Positions 1 through 8,514 of a DNA stretch of 64,000 bases are shown here, one piece after another. Source of the DNA: Candidatus Edwardsiibacteriota bacterium (GTDB taxonomy: Bacteria > Edwardsbacteria > AC1 > EtOH8); contig JAGVNJ010000070.1 in NCBI GenBank assembly GCA_020053305.1, positions 1 through 64,000 on the forward strand, given 5' to 3'. Positions within the stretch are counted from its first letter, which is position 1; the number at the start of each line of letters is the position of its first letter. The notes beneath the pieces were generated by a model. That model did not search any database. It was not told the DNA's origin and worked only from the letters and a program-made list of their open reading frames with translations. Position numbers and translations under genes: made by a program.

Positions 1-47
1 AGTGTTTTATGGTCAAGCCGTCTTGCATCGTTTCTCTTCATGCATAT

Positions 48-76
48 ATTATAGCATAAACAAGCGATAGTGTCAA
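48..76 (-). promoter_or_regulatory. Sigma-70 promoter reading out of the left edge
   Basis: On the minus strand a perfect -35 TTGACA (71-76) and -10 TATAAT (48-53) are separated by 17 bases. Transcription would start near base 41 and leave the window, so the gene it serves is not visible. In many bacteria prfA follows rpmE, but nothing here confirms that. Confidence 0.75.
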
Positions 77-114
77 TACTATTATGAGACAGTTAATAAT
101 ATAATCATCTCAAA

Positions 115-154
115 ACGAAAAAAGCAACATCAGGCAGGCTCGTCCCGATGTTGC
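115..154 (-). terminator. Intrinsic terminator after rpmE
   Basis: On the minus strand the inverted repeat GCAACATC/GATGTTGC is followed by a run of T. It lies just past the rpmE stop and ends the rho-rpmE transcript before the outgoing promoter at 48-76. Confidence 0.8.
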
Positions 155-177
155 ATATATATTATGGACAGGCTTGC

Positions 178-543
178 CTATTTTTTCTTGGCGACAGTTT
201 CCTTCTTAGGGGCGGCTTCTTTCTTGGCGGCCGCTTCCTTCTTGGGGGCTACCTCCGGTTTGACGACTATTTCCTTCTTGGCGACAACTTCCGGTTTGAC
301 GGTGGCTTCTTTCTTGACGGCCGTTTCCTTTTTGACCTCGGCGCCTTCCTTGCGGTAACGCTTGTTGAAACGCTCCACCCGGCCGGCGGTGTCCATCAGT
401 TTTTGCTTGCCGGTGAAATAGGGATGGCAGTTGGAGCAGATCTCCACCCGGATATCCTTCAGGGTCGACTTGGTAGGAATCACGTTGCCGCAGGCGCAGG
501 TGATGGTGGTGGTCTCGTACTTGGGATGAATGCCTTTTTTCAT
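178..543 (-). CDS. rpmE: 50S ribosomal protein L31 with a long Lys/Ala tail
   Basis: L31 of the large ribosomal subunit. The first 70 residues match the zinc-binding (C+) form: 'MKKGIHPKY', a CxC pair at residues 16/18 and a CxxC pair at about 37/40, then '[19 protein letters not shown]'. A normal L31 ends near residue 70. Here about 50 extra residues follow, built from degenerate blocks such as 'VKKEA' and 'APKKE', rich in Lys, Ala, Glu and Pro and probably disordered. The gene follows rho by 32 bases, a common arrangement. The family call is secure; the role of the tail is unknown (nucleic-acid or ribosome contacts are possible, by analogy with other basic tails). Confidence 0.95.
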   Translation of the reverse strand: MKKGIHPKYETTTITCACGNVIPTKSTLKDIRVEICSNCHPYFTGKQKLMDTAGRVERFNKRYRKEGAEVKKETAVKKEATVKPEVVAKKEIVVKPEVAPKKEAAAKKEAAPKKETVAKKK

Positions 544-575
544 TTTGACCTCGTTGATTTATTGATTATTTTTTA

Positions 576-1868
576 TTATTCTCGGTTTCTGGATTTCTTG
601 TCGTTGTTCTCCCGGCCCTCGAAGGCGCTCATGGCGGTGATAAAATCCTTGTTGGATTTGGTGCCCTTGAGGCGTGAGATCAGAAATTCCATGGCCTCCA
701 CCGGGTTCATATCGCTCAACAGTTTCCGCAGGATCCATGACCGGTTGAGAGCCTCCGGCCCCAGCAGCAGCTCCTCCTTGCGGGTGCCGGAGCGATTGAT
801 GTCTATGGCCGGGAATATCCGGCGGTCGGCCAGCTTGCGGTCCAGCACCAGCTCCATGTTGCCGGTGCCCTTGAATTCCTCGAAGATCACCTCGTCCATC
901 CGGCTGCCGGTCTCCACCAGGGCGGTGGCCATGATGGTCAGGCTGCCGCCCTCCTCGATGTTGCGGGCGGTGCCGAAGAATCTTTTGGGCCTCTGCAGGG
1001 CGTTGGAGTCCACCCCGCCGGACAGGGTCTTGCCGGAATGCGGTATCACCGCGTTGTTGGCCCGGGCCAGCCGGGTGATGGAATCCAGCAGGATCACCAC
1101 GTCCTTCTTCCGCTCCACCAGCCGCTTGGCCCTCTCCAGCACCATGTCGGCCACCTGGACATGCCTCTCGGGGGGTTCGTCGAAGGTGGAGCTGAAGACC
1201 TCGGCCTTGACGTGCCGCTGCATGTCGGTGACCTCCTCGGGCCGCTCGTCGATCAGCAGAATGAACAGCACGATCTCGGGATGGTTGGCGGTGATGCTGT
1301 TGGCGATATCCTGCAGCAGCACCGTCTTCCCGGCCCGGGGCGGCGATACCAGCAGCCCCCGCTGGCCCTTGCCGATGGGCGCCAGCAGGTCCATCACCCG
1401 CATCGAGAAATCGGAGGCGCCCCGTTCCAGCACTATCCTCTCCTGGGGATACAGCGCGGTCAGGTTGTCAAAAAAGATCCGGTCCCGGGCCGTCTCCGGG
1501 TTCTCCTGGTCTATGGCCTCGACCTTTAAAAGAGCAAAGTTCTTCTCGCCTTCCTTGGGCGGCCTTATCTGCCCGGTCACCAGGTCGCCGGTGCGCAGCA
1601 AAAAACGCTTGACCTGGGTGGGCCCCACGTAGATGTCGTCCGGGCCCGGCATGTAGCTGTAATCGGGCGAGCGCAGGAAACCGAACCCGTCCGGCAGCAC
1701 CTCCAGCACCCCGCCGCCGAACACCAATCCATTGCGGACGGCCTGGGCCTGCAGTATCTTATAGATGATCTCCTGCTTCTTCAACCCGCTGGCCCCCTGA
1801 ATGTCCAGCTCCTTGGCTATGCTACACAGTTCGGAGACCGTCTTGGATTTAAGCTCAACAATATCCAA
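576..1868 (-). CDS. rho: Transcription termination factor Rho
   Basis: Hexameric RNA-dependent ATPase that terminates transcription. Domains in order are an N-terminal Rho helical domain (1-45), a cold-shock-type RNA-binding domain with the 'DGFGFLR' RNP1 motif (about 60-120), and the RecA-like ATPase with Walker A '[11 protein letters not shown]', Walker B 'VILLDSITR' and R-loop region 'GTGNMEL'. At 430 residues it is of normal length, with no large insertion of the kind seen in some phyla. The start follows the upstream FecR-like gene by 3 bases, so the two are probably cotranscribed, with rpmE behind. Confidence 0.97.
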   Translation of the reverse strand: MDIVELKSKTVSELCSIAKELDIQGASGLKKQEIIYKILQAQAVRNGLVFGGGVLEVLPDGFGFLRSPDYSYMPGPDDIYVGPTQVKRFLLRTGDLVTGQIRPPKEGEKNFALLKVEAIDQENPETARDRIFFDNLTALYPQERIVLERGASDFSMRVMDLLAPIGKGQRGLLVSPPRAGKTVLLQDIANSITANHPEIVLFILLIDERPEEVTDMQRHVKAEVFSSTFDEPPERHVQVADMVLERAKRLVERKKDVVILLDSITRLARANNAVIPHSGKTLSGGVDSNALQRPKRFFGTARNIEEGGSLTIMATALVETGSRMDEVIFEEFKGTGNMELVLDRKLADRRIFPAIDINRSGTRKEELLLGPEALNRSWILRKLLSDMNPVEAMEFLISRLKGTKSNKDFITAMSAFEGRENNDKKSRNRE

Positions 1869-1871
1869 ATA

Positions 1872-2384
1872 TTACTTTTCCGTTTGATTATTTTTCTTGG
1901 AAGAGCTGTCCGGCTGGGTGGAATCGGGAGGCGGGGGCTTGCGGCCGGCGGTCCCGCGGATGCCGGCCACGGCGGTGGGCGTCTGGGTGGTCAGGGTCTG
2001 CTTGGTGCCCTGGATCTTCTGAATGCTTTTTATGACCTTGCTTCCGGCTTTGGCCTCCGAAGCGGCGGCGGTCTTTTCCAACAGGTTGGTCACTTCATCC
2101 GTCTGAGGTCCGGCCAGGTTCAGGGTCCGGCCCTGGGCATCGATCAGTTGTAGCTCGGCCTTTTCGGGGACGCTCAGGCAGTCCCCCTTGAACAGGGTGT
2201 CGCCAATGGCGGCCGGTTCCCATTTACCGCTCAACAGCTTCTGGACATCGCCCTTGACGAAGCCGATGCTGGCGATCATAGCCGGTTTTGCCGGCTCCGG
2301 CATCTCCGCCACCTTGGGCTGCTCCTTCTTGCCGCAGCCGGAGATGACCAGCACGGCCAGAAGGGATAGAACAAATTTATACAT
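1872..2384 (-). CDS. FecR-domain lipoprotein
   Basis: Predicted exported lipoprotein of 170 residues. The track start (2405) is seven codons longer. ATG at 2384 is preferred because it has a GGGGGA ribosome site at the right distance and opens directly into the signal peptide 'MYKFVLSLLAVLVISGCG', whose lipobox ends at the cysteine. The body has FecR-like features: 'GFVKGDVQ', 'GDTLFKGDCLSVPEKAELQL', and the family hallmark 'TPTAVAGIRGT' near residue 145. The C-terminus is a Pro/Ser/Lys-rich tail. Such proteins often act as periplasmic sensors or scaffolds; the partner here is unknown. It sits immediately upstream of rho. Confidence 0.75.
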   Translation of the reverse strand: MYKFVLSLLAVLVISGCGKKEQPKVAEMPEPAKPAMIASIGFVKGDVQKLLSGKWEPAAIGDTLFKGDCLSVPEKAELQLIDAQGRTLNLAGPQTDEVTNLLEKTAAASEAKAGSKVIKSIQKIQGTKQTLTTQTPTAVAGIRGTAGRKPPPPDSTQPDSSSKKNNQTEK

Positions 2385-2414
2385 GACACTTTCCCCCAAA
2401 CACAATTTTGCCTA

Positions 2415-2443
2415 AGGATACTATATTTTTCGTCCGAAGTCAA
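2415..2443 (-). promoter_or_regulatory. Promoter for the FecR-like/rho/rpmE unit
   Basis: Minus-strand TTGACT (2438-2443), 17-base spacer, TATCCT (2415-2420). It overlaps the last codons of mobB and would start RNA about 25 bases before the lipoprotein start codon. Confidence 0.55.
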
Positions 2444-3065
2444 TAGAGATATTTATCTTACGGCCCCTGCCGCCCTTTAGCGTTCCCAGCGCTCCGCGGA
2501 TGGTCTCCTTGACGATTTCGCCCACAAAATCGTTGAGCGGCAGCCTTTTGCCGTCCACCTCTATGACCACTTGGCGGCTTTTTTTGCCGGGGATGATGAT
2601 GTCCCGCTCCAGCCACCTGGCGATATCGGATATTTTTGAGGGCGGAAAATGCTGGACCTTGGCGGAGTCAGGCTTCTTCTTCCCCACGGTGGCGATGATG
2701 CCTTTATGGCTGACGGCTTTTAGTTCGTCAGAAAAAAGCACCTTGGGAAAATGCTCCTTCTTGTAGCCTTCGATGATCAGCAGGTCCAGTTCCTTAGCCA
2801 GCGCCTGGACTATGAACTGAGGCCTGTGGCCTTGTGCCTTTTCAAACCGCACCAGCAGTTTGTCATCGCTGATGGAAGAGACGCCGGCCCCGGCCAGCCG
2901 GAAGCGGTCGGTGTCGGTCCCGCGCCTGTCGGCCTTGATGGCGCCGTGAGTGTGCTTAAGCACCCCGACCTTATAGCCCTTGCGGCTGAGGATGCGGACG
3001 ATCTGCTCGATGATGGTTGTCTTGCCGGAGTTGGAATGTCCGACGAAGGAGATTATCGGCTGCAT
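2421..3065 (-). CDS. mobB: Molybdopterin-guanine dinucleotide biosynthesis protein MobB
   Basis: GTP-binding adaptor that assists MobA in attaching GMP to molybdopterin. The N-terminus 'ISFVGHSNSGKTTIIEQIV' holds the P-loop (residues 5-20), followed by 'VGVLKHTHG' and the 'DTDRFRLAGAG' segment typical of MobB. 'LDLLIIEGYK' is the Walker B-like strand. The protein is 214 residues, longer than the roughly 170 of E. coli MobB, with a C-terminal extension after about residue 165. It is the last gene of the tup-moeA-mobB series, so it probably serves Moco/Tuco enzymes encoded elsewhere. No mobA is visible in the window. Confidence 0.88.
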   Translation of the reverse strand: MQPIISFVGHSNSGKTTIIEQIVRILSRKGYKVGVLKHTHGAIKADRRGTDTDRFRLAGAGVSSISDDKLLVRFEKAQGHRPQFIVQALAKELDLLIIEGYKKEHFPKVLFSDELKAVSHKGIIATVGKKKPDSAKVQHFPPSKISDIARWLERDIIIPGKKSRQVVIEVDGKRLPLNDFVGEIVKETIRGALGTLKGGRGRKINISIDFGRKI

Positions 3066-3189
3066 GGTTTTTTCAAGTTACTGAGTTTACAGTTTAAAGT
3101 TGACAAATCAGCATGAATCCCCGCCATAAGCAAGCAGTTCATATAGGCGGGCAAGCGTTCTAATCGGTGTTCATCCGCGTTCTTTTCTC

Positions 3190-4398
3190 TTAAAATAGTT
3201 CCACTTCTACCATATCACCTACCTTCACTCCCTCGCACTCCTCCGGCAGTATCATCAGCCCTTCGGCCTGGACCATGGAGGTAAGAATGCCAGACCCCTG
3301 CGGCCCGGTGAGAACCGCCTGGTACGCCCCGTCCTGCCATTTTACTTTAGCGCGAAGGAATTCAGTCCTGCCTGCCTGTTTCCTTATTCCCTGATTGCTG
3401 TGCGCTGTCACCTGCACCCTGAACATATTCGCTGCCCCCTGCATGGCCAGCAACAGCGGCCGCACGTACTGGTCGCAGACCACCATCGAGGACACCGGGT
3501 TGCCCGGAAGCCCCACCACCGGCTTGCCGTTGATATGCCCATAGGCCAGCGGTTTTCCCGGTTTCTGCTTCACCTGCCAGAAGTTCATCTGCCCCAGTTC
3601 GGACAGCGCCTGTTTCATCAGGTCGTAGTCGCCCACCGAGACCCCGCCCGAAGTGATGATCACATCGCACTCCCGGGCCGCCTGGTTCAGGGTCTCCTTG
3701 ATCTTTGCCAGATCGTCGGCGATGATGCCGTAATCCCTGACCAAGGCCCCGGCCTCTTTCACCTGTCCGCCGATGCTGAACCGGTTGGCGTCGTAGATCT
3801 GCCCCGGCTTCAGCGGCTGGCCCGGCGCGGCCACCTCGTTGCCGCTGGAGATTATTCCTACTAGCGGTTGTTTAAAGACCATGACTTCGGTCAAGCCCAA
3901 AGAAGCTATCAGCCCCACCTCCTGCGGACGTAGCCTGGTTCCTTTGGCTATCAGCAATTGCCCTGTAGTAACATCCTCTCCCTGCCTGCGGACATTGGCC
4001 CCTTGCTTGACCCCCTTCAATATTCTAACTTCGATATTCTGTATTCCTTTACTGGTCAATTCTACTGGCACCACCGCATCCGCCCCTTCGGGCATCTGCG
4101 CCCCGGTCATGATCCTGATGGCCTGTCCCGGTTTCAAGGACTTGGCGGCCACCCGGCCGGCCGGAACGTCCTCAATCACCTGCAGTGTCACCGGCCTTTG
4201 CTCCGAGGCCCCGGCGACATCGGATGCGATGACGGCAAAGCCGTCCATGGCCGAGTTGTCTTTCGGAGGAATATCAAACGAGGCCGTGACATCCTGGGCC
4301 AGTACCCGGCCCAAAAGGTCCTCCAGACGGCACTTTTCAGAAGGCAATAGTTTTATGCCCTCGAGTATTTTATTTCTGGCTTCGTGAAAGGAGATCAT
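3190..4398 (-). CDS. moeA: Molybdopterin molybdenumtransferase MoeA
   Basis: Inserts molybdate (or tungstate) into adenylylated molybdopterin. The protein shows the MoeA domain order: N-terminal domains with 'DIPPKDNSAMDGFAV' (about 40-55), 'IMTGAQMPEGADAVVP', the MPT-binding core with 'ITSGGVSVGDYD' and 'GLPGNPVSSMV', and the C-terminal beta domain ('GSGILTSMVQAEGLMILP'). At 402 residues it is of normal length. The start codon lies one base after the stop of the AT-rich TIR-like gene. It is linked to a tungstate transporter, which suggests the cofactor made here may carry tungsten. Confidence 0.95.
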   Translation of the reverse strand: MISFHEARNKILEGIKLLPSEKCRLEDLLGRVLAQDVTASFDIPPKDNSAMDGFAVIASDVAGASEQRPVTLQVIEDVPAGRVAAKSLKPGQAIRIMTGAQMPEGADAVVPVELTSKGIQNIEVRILKGVKQGANVRRQGEDVTTGQLLIAKGTRLRPQEVGLIASLGLTEVMVFKQPLVGIISSGNEVAAPGQPLKPGQIYDANRFSIGGQVKEAGALVRDYGIIADDLAKIKETLNQAARECDVIITSGGVSVGDYDLMKQALSELGQMNFWQVKQKPGKPLAYGHINGKPVVGLPGNPVSSMVVCDQYVRPLLLAMQGAANMFRVQVTAHSNQGIRKQAGRTEFLRAKVKWQDGAYQAVLTGPQGSGILTSMVQAEGLMILPEECEGVKVGDMVEVELF

Positions 4399-4399
4399 T

Positions 4400-5461
4400 T
4401 TAATTATTGGTTGGATTATCGTTATTTTTTAAAGGTCCTTCACCATATATCGCAAGAATTCTGTCTTTTAACTTTTCATATAATAATTCTTCCGTTTCCC
4501 ATGGTATATGATTTAAATGCGATGTGTCAAAATGTAGATTTTTAATATCGTCTTGTTTGCATGTAGAAATTGTTTCAATACCCAGGCCCCTTGCAAAGCC
4601 AGCTTCGTAATATACCCCATGTCTTTGACCAGTGTAATCGGCTACAATAAATTTGCTTTTCCGTATTTCTGTAATTATTTTATCTGTAACATCACCGGTA
4701 TAGTGCTCTTTGTCTACTCTTATTGGTTTGTAACCTGCCTCATAGATAGCTTTTTCTATTTTAAGATAAATATTATCCATACTTTGATCAAACCACATGG
4801 CTACGAAACATTGGGGTAAATTTTTCATAGTCTGTACTTCATTCACAACCTTCCAACCATTGACTGTAATTATACAATTAGTCCCACGAATATCTATATA
4901 ATCATTTTTTTCTAAATATTCAAGATAGTAACGAAATTCTTCAGCACTTCCGCTGTATGAAGCCGTATAATCTTTCTCTGAATCAAGGGGTATTAAATTC
5001 CCTGGGAATCTATTGCTGTTCGCTAAATTGGTTAATAATTTAATTGCTTTATCATGGGGCGTTTTAGGTGCTTGTTTGATTGCAAATATTATTTGTTCTT
5101 TTATCTTATCCTTTGCAATTCTTATGAAAGGTTCGTTGCGCAATTTATTGTATTTATAAGACAAAGATTCAGTTGTCCCTGCTTCTGAGCGTAGTTTATT
5201 TACAATATTATAATCTCTAATTTCTGTTTGTTCTCTAGTATAACCGAGGAACCAATATAATTCATCCTCATTAATGATACTAAGCAACAACTCATGAATA
5301 TCGTCAAAATCATCTAATATAAAGGCATAATTTCCACAGCGAGGACAATCGATTTCTAAATATTGTCCATATATTTTTTCTGATATTAGAGCTTCTTTAA
5401 ACTTTGATTCTTTATAATTACATACAGGGCAGGGCCCTTCAGTAAATCCAATTTTACTCAT
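4400..5461 (-). CDS. Zinc-ribbon protein with a TIR/deoxyribosyltransferase-like C-terminal domain
   Basis: Not recognised as a named gene. ATG 5461 (353 residues) is chosen over the track start 5476 because AAGGAGA lies just before it. Residues 10-50 form a zinc ribbon with two CPxC knuckles. The middle, about 80-210, looks like a helical or winged-helix linker. The C-terminal 130 residues begin 'CFVAMWFDQSMDNIY' and contain 'DVTDKIITEIRKSKFIVADY' and 'GVYYEAGFARGLG'. This matches the pattern of nucleoside deoxyribosyltransferase/TIR-like folds, some of which act in phage defence or nucleotide signalling. The DNA is much more AT-rich than its neighbours, suggesting transfer. It sits inside the tup-moeA operon, 27 bases after tupC and one base before moeA. 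Function is inferred only from fold resemblance. Confidence 0.65.
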   Translation of the reverse strand: MSKIGFTEGPCPVCNYKESKFKEALISEKIYGQYLEIDCPRCGNYAFILDDFDDIHELLLSIINEDELYWFLGYTREQTEIRDYNIVNKLRSEAGTTESLSYKYNKLRNEPFIRIAKDKIKEQIIFAIKQAPKTPHDKAIKLLTNLANSNRFPGNLIPLDSEKDYTASYSGSAEEFRYYLEYLEKNDYIDIRGTNCIITVNGWKVVNEVQTMKNLPQCFVAMWFDQSMDNIYLKIEKAIYEAGYKPIRVDKEHYTGDVTDKIITEIRKSKFIVADYTGQRHGVYYEAGFARGLGIETISTCKQDDIKNLHFDTSHLNHIPWETEELLYEKLKDRILAIYGEGPLKNNDNPTNN

Positions 5462-5488
5462 TGTTTTCTCCTTCATTCATTATATAGA

Positions 5489-6559
5489 TTATTCCTCTCG
5501 CCAAACTCTAACACTGCTGGCCTTGAACACCGCATACACCTTGCTGCCCTTCTGCAAACCCATCTCGTCCCACGAGGCCTTGGTAATGGCCACGTCCAAC
5601 AAAAGACCAATATCTAAAGTAACCTTGTACAACCCGCCCTCGGAAACGGCCTCGGTAACAACTCCCTCCAGCACATTGCGGGCGCTGCTGACTAATTTCT
5701 GGGTGGACAATATTATTTCGGTAGGATTAAGACTTGCCATGGCCTGGCCTTCCAGCCCGGTCACAACTTCAAACTCTGTCACTCCAACCTTGAACAATTT
5801 CCTATTTCCCATTTTTCCAATTTCCCCGGCAAAAAGGTTGTCCCGGCCCAAAAACTTCCCCCAGAAGGCCTGATCGCCCTTGTGCAGAACGTCCTGGGCC
5901 GTGCCGGAGATAGAGATCACTCCGTCGTTCAGAAACCAGACCCAGTTAGCGATCCGCTCCACCTGCCAAAGATTGTGGGTGGCCAGTATGACCTTCTTCC
6001 CGCGGCGGGCCAGGGTCAATATGGTCTGCTCTATCAGCTTGGCGCTGATGGGGTCCAGATTGGCGGTAGGCTCGTCCAGGAATATTATTTCCGGTTCGAT
6101 CACCAGGGCCCGGGCCAGAGCCACCCGCTGGATCTCGCCGGCCGACAGGCTCCTAGCCTGGCGTTTTTCGAAACCCGATAGTGATAGATGCTCCAGTACC
6201 TGTTGTGCCCGCTTTCTAATGATCTTCCCAGCCGTTCTCCGGACTTTCAGCCCATAGGCAATATTGTATTCCACCGAACCGGAGAACATCACCGCCGGGT
6301 TGTGGATCAGCGCCATCTTTCTCCTGATCCCGGGTGTGGTATTCAGGGTCGCATAGCCCTCGCTGTCCCGCACCTTGTACTTCAGGATGCCGGAATCCGC
6401 CTTCTCCAACAGTGCCAACATTCGCATCAGTGTGGTCTTGCCGGAACCGTTGGGTCCCACCAGGGCGTAGACGCCGGGCTTTTCTATGATTAGGGAGATA
6501 TCTTTAAGCACCACTTTCCCATCGAAACTCTTGGAGATGTTCCGGGCGACTATCTTCAT
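5489..6559 (-). CDS. tupC: Tungstate/molybdate ABC transporter ATPase
   Basis: Cytoplasmic ATPase that drives oxyanion import with TupB and TupA. Walker A is 'GPNGSGKTTL' (about residue 35), the signature motif 'LSAGEIQRVALARAL' and Walker B 'IIFLDEPTANLD'. After the ABC domain (to about 230) comes a C-terminal domain with 'GVTEFEVVTGLEGQAMA' and 'NVLEGVVTEA', a TOBE/MOP-type oxyanion-sensing region. At 356 residues the architecture resembles ModC/TupC. Its ATG overlaps the tupB stop by four bases (ATGA), implying translational coupling. The substrate is assigned from the neighbouring TupA. Confidence 0.88.
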   Translation of the reverse strand: MKIVARNISKSFDGKVVLKDISLIIEKPGVYALVGPNGSGKTTLMRMLALLEKADSGILKYKVRDSEGYATLNTTPGIRRKMALIHNPAVMFSGSVEYNIAYGLKVRRTAGKIIRKRAQQVLEHLSLSGFEKRQARSLSAGEIQRVALARALVIEPEIIFLDEPTANLDPISAKLIEQTILTLARRGKKVILATHNLWQVERIANWVWFLNDGVISISGTAQDVLHKGDQAFWGKFLGRDNLFAGEIGKMGNRKLFKVGVTEFEVVTGLEGQAMASLNPTEIILSTQKLVSSARNVLEGVVTEAVSEGGLYKVTLDIGLLLDVAITKASWDEMGLQKGSKVYAVFKASSVRVWREE

Positions 6560-7251
6560 CGCCCAGCCCTCCCCTGCACCAATTGGAGGACGACGTTGAT
6601 GCCTATGGCAACCACTAAAAGAACGAACCCCAGAGCGATCCCCAGTTCGAAATTACCCTTGATGGTCTCCAGGGCGATGGCGGTGGTCATCACCCGGGTC
6701 TCTCCCTTGATGTTCCCGCCCACCATCATGGTCATGCCGGTCTCGCCCAGCACCCGGGAAAAGCCGGTGATGAAAGCCGCCGCCATAGCGAACCGGACCT
6801 CTCGCATGATGCCCAGGGTCAGATGCCGGCGGCCGGCGCCCAGGGTGATCATGGTCTCCTTCACCCGGTGCCCCAAAGACTGCAGGGCCGAGATGCTTAG
6901 GCCCGTCATCAGCGGGATGATCAGCAGGGTCTGGGCTATGATGATGGCCGAGGGTGTATACAGCAGGCGCCAGAAGCCCAGCGGACCCGAACGGGATAAT
7001 AGCAGATAACAGACCAGCCCTATCACCACTGCGGGGATAGCGATGAAACTGTTGACCGTTCCGATGACGATCCGCTTGCCCTTGAATTCGTTCTGAGTGA
7101 TGGCAAACGACAGCGGGACGGCCAGGCAGATGGCGATCACCGAAGAGGCCAGCGAGACCCGCAGGGACATCAGGACTATCTGCCAAATCTCGGCGTCGAA
7201 TTTCAGCAGCAGGCCCAGGGCCTGTTGCAGGCTTTGGATCAAATTGAACAT
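6556..7251 (-). CDS. tupB: Tungstate ABC transporter permease
   Basis: Inner-membrane permease of 231 residues with about five to six hydrophobic segments. The coupling loop 'FSRVLGETGMTMMVGGNI' (about 165-185) is the EAA-type motif seen in TupB/WtpB proteins, and 'KGETRVMTTAIALET' follows it. It lies between tupA (213 bases upstream) and tupC (4-base overlap). The tupA-tupB gap holds no recognised element beyond a short palindrome (GTTATATAAC). Confidence 0.88.
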   Translation of the reverse strand: MFNLIQSLQQALGLLLKFDAEIWQIVLMSLRVSLASSVIAICLAVPLSFAITQNEFKGKRIVIGTVNSFIAIPAVVIGLVCYLLLSRSGPLGFWRLLYTPSAIIIAQTLLIIPLMTGLSISALQSLGHRVKETMITLGAGRRHLTLGIMREVRFAMAAAFITGFSRVLGETGMTMMVGGNIKGETRVMTTAIALETIKGNFELGIALGFVLLVVAIGINVVLQLVQGRAGR

Positions 7252-7464
7252 GGTGTGATGATACCAAAATTAAATTTAAAAGACAATAAAAATGATATGA
7301 GCTTATCAACTGCGCTCCTATTTGTATCCAGTGGATAAGATGTCATCACTTCGTCGGTGTTATATAACAGACGTTCTCAGTGGAGGCTCTGAACCGGGCA
7401 AGGTGCGGCAAGGCGAAGGGTTAATAATAACACGATGTTATACTTATAGCAAAACCATCTTTAT

Positions 7465-8292
7465 CTATTTCTTCTCCGCCGCCGGGTAGAACAGGGGCTG
7501 ACCGTATTTGTCCACCCCATATTCGGCGATCATCTTCCGGCCCCGCTCCGAGGTCAGGAAGTCCGAAAATTTTTTGGCCAGGGAATAATTAACGAACGGG
7601 TGCTTGGCCGGGGCCACCAGCATGATATGGTAGGGGTTGAACAGCTCATTGTCCCCGTCGTTCAGGATCGGCAGGTCATATTCTTTCTGGTGGGCCAGGT
7701 AGGTGCCGCGGTCGGTCAGGCTGTATGCCCGCTTTTCGTTGGCGATGCGCAGGATGGCCTCCATCCCGGCACCGGCTTCAAGATACCAGGAGCCCTTGGG
7801 CTTGATCCCGGCCGCTTCCCACAGCCGCTGTTCCTTCTTGTGGGTGCCTGACTGGTCGGCCCGGGAGACGAAGGTTGCCCGCGAAGCCTCTATCATCTTC
7901 AGCGCTTCGGTGGCGGAGGCCAGGCCCTTGATGCCGGCCGGATCCCCGGCCGGGCCGACAATGACAAAATCGTTGTACATCAGGTATTTGCGTTCCACGA
8001 AAAAGCCATGTTTGACCACCTGGGCCTCGGCCACCGGATCGTGCACCAGCACCACATCGGCGTTGCCGTCCTTGCCGTAGCGGATGGCGGCTCCGGTGCC
8101 CACCGCAATGATCTGTACCTTGCAGCCGTTCTCCTTCGCGAAGACCGGGACCAGAAAATCCAGCAGCCCCGAATCCATGGTGCTGGTGGTGGTGGCCAGT
8201 ACCAGCTTGTCCGCCTCCGGCGGATTGGCCATGGCCGGCGTTGCAATACTCAAAGCCAGCAGTGACAGAGCCAGTGTTGCGAACCTCTTCAT
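7465..8292 (-). CDS. tupA: Tungstate-binding periplasmic protein TupA
   Basis: Extracytoplasmic solute-binding protein of 275 residues. It has a Sec signal peptide ('LALSLLALSIATPAMA', cleavage near 22) and the TupA hallmark 'LATTTSTMDSGLLDFLVP' at about 32-50, then 'VGTGAAIRYGKDGNADVVLVH' (quoted in part) and 'YNDFVIVGP'. The TTTS and VGTG segments form the oxyanion pocket in characterised TupA proteins, which prefer tungstate over molybdate. GGAGG precedes the start. It is the first gene after a Moco-type riboswitch with a terminator, so expression is expected to fall when cofactor is plentiful. Confidence 0.93.
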   Translation of the reverse strand: MKRFATLALSLLALSIATPAMANPPEADKLVLATTTSTMDSGLLDFLVPVFAKENGCKVQIIAVGTGAAIRYGKDGNADVVLVHDPVAEAQVVKHGFFVERKYLMYNDFVIVGPAGDPAGIKGLASATEALKMIEASRATFVSRADQSGTHKKEQRLWEAAGIKPKGSWYLEAGAGMEAILRIANEKRAYSLTDRGTYLAHQKEYDLPILNDGDNELFNPYHIMLVAPAKHPFVNYSLAKKFSDFLTSERGRKMIAEYGVDKYGQPLFYPAAEKK

Positions 8293-8341
8293 CTCTCCTC
8301 CAAAAACATGTTGGTGATTGATCTTGATTGATGTTAAATTA

Positions 8342-8371
8342 AAAAAGCCCGCCCCGGAGAAAAGGGCAGGC
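8342..8371 (-). terminator. Attenuator terminator upstream of tupA
   Basis: Minus-strand stem GCCTGCCC / GGGCGGGC with an 8-base loop, followed by six T. It lies between the riboswitch aptamer and the tupA ribosome site, the usual place for an expression platform. It could also catch readthrough from the SDR gene upstream. Confidence 0.85.
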
Positions 8372-8376
8372 TACAT

Positions 8377-8490
8377 TCCCGGTAATTAACGGGATCGTAT
8401 GCAAACCTCTCCTTTCCAAACACGGGAGGCAAGGCCGTTTCCGGCCCCACCCTTGTCCGCCCTTTCGGACGGAACCGTCCCGTCATTCAT
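8377..8490 (-). promoter_or_regulatory. Moco (molybdenum/tungsten cofactor) riboswitch
   Basis: The leader of tupA contains the conserved core 'GCCTCCCGTGTTTGGAAAGG' (8430-8411). As I recall it, the E. coli moaA Moco leader has 'GCCTCCCGTATCTGGAAAGG' at the same place. Two stem-loops with GAAA tetraloops precede it (CCGTCC-GAAA-GGGCGG and GGCCG-GAAA-CGGCC). ACGGGA (8483-8478) can pair with TCCCGT (8394-8389) to close P1. Genes for tungstate uptake, moeA and mobB follow, as expected for this family. Whether the ligand is Moco or the tungsten form cannot be told from sequence. Confidence 0.82.
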
Positions 8491-8514
8491 GGCCTTTAAG
8501 CTTTAGAAAAACGG

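Noticed and set aside
148-1632. 494-residue plus-strand ORF opposite rpmE and rho
   Set aside because: The repetitive Phe/Leu/Gly start is the reverse of the L31 Lys/Ala tail; rho on the other strand is certain.
7252-7464. Possible small gene or regulatory RNA between tupA and tupB
   Set aside because: No ORF with a ribosome site and no strong hairpin beyond a short palindrome; left as an ordinary intercistronic gap.
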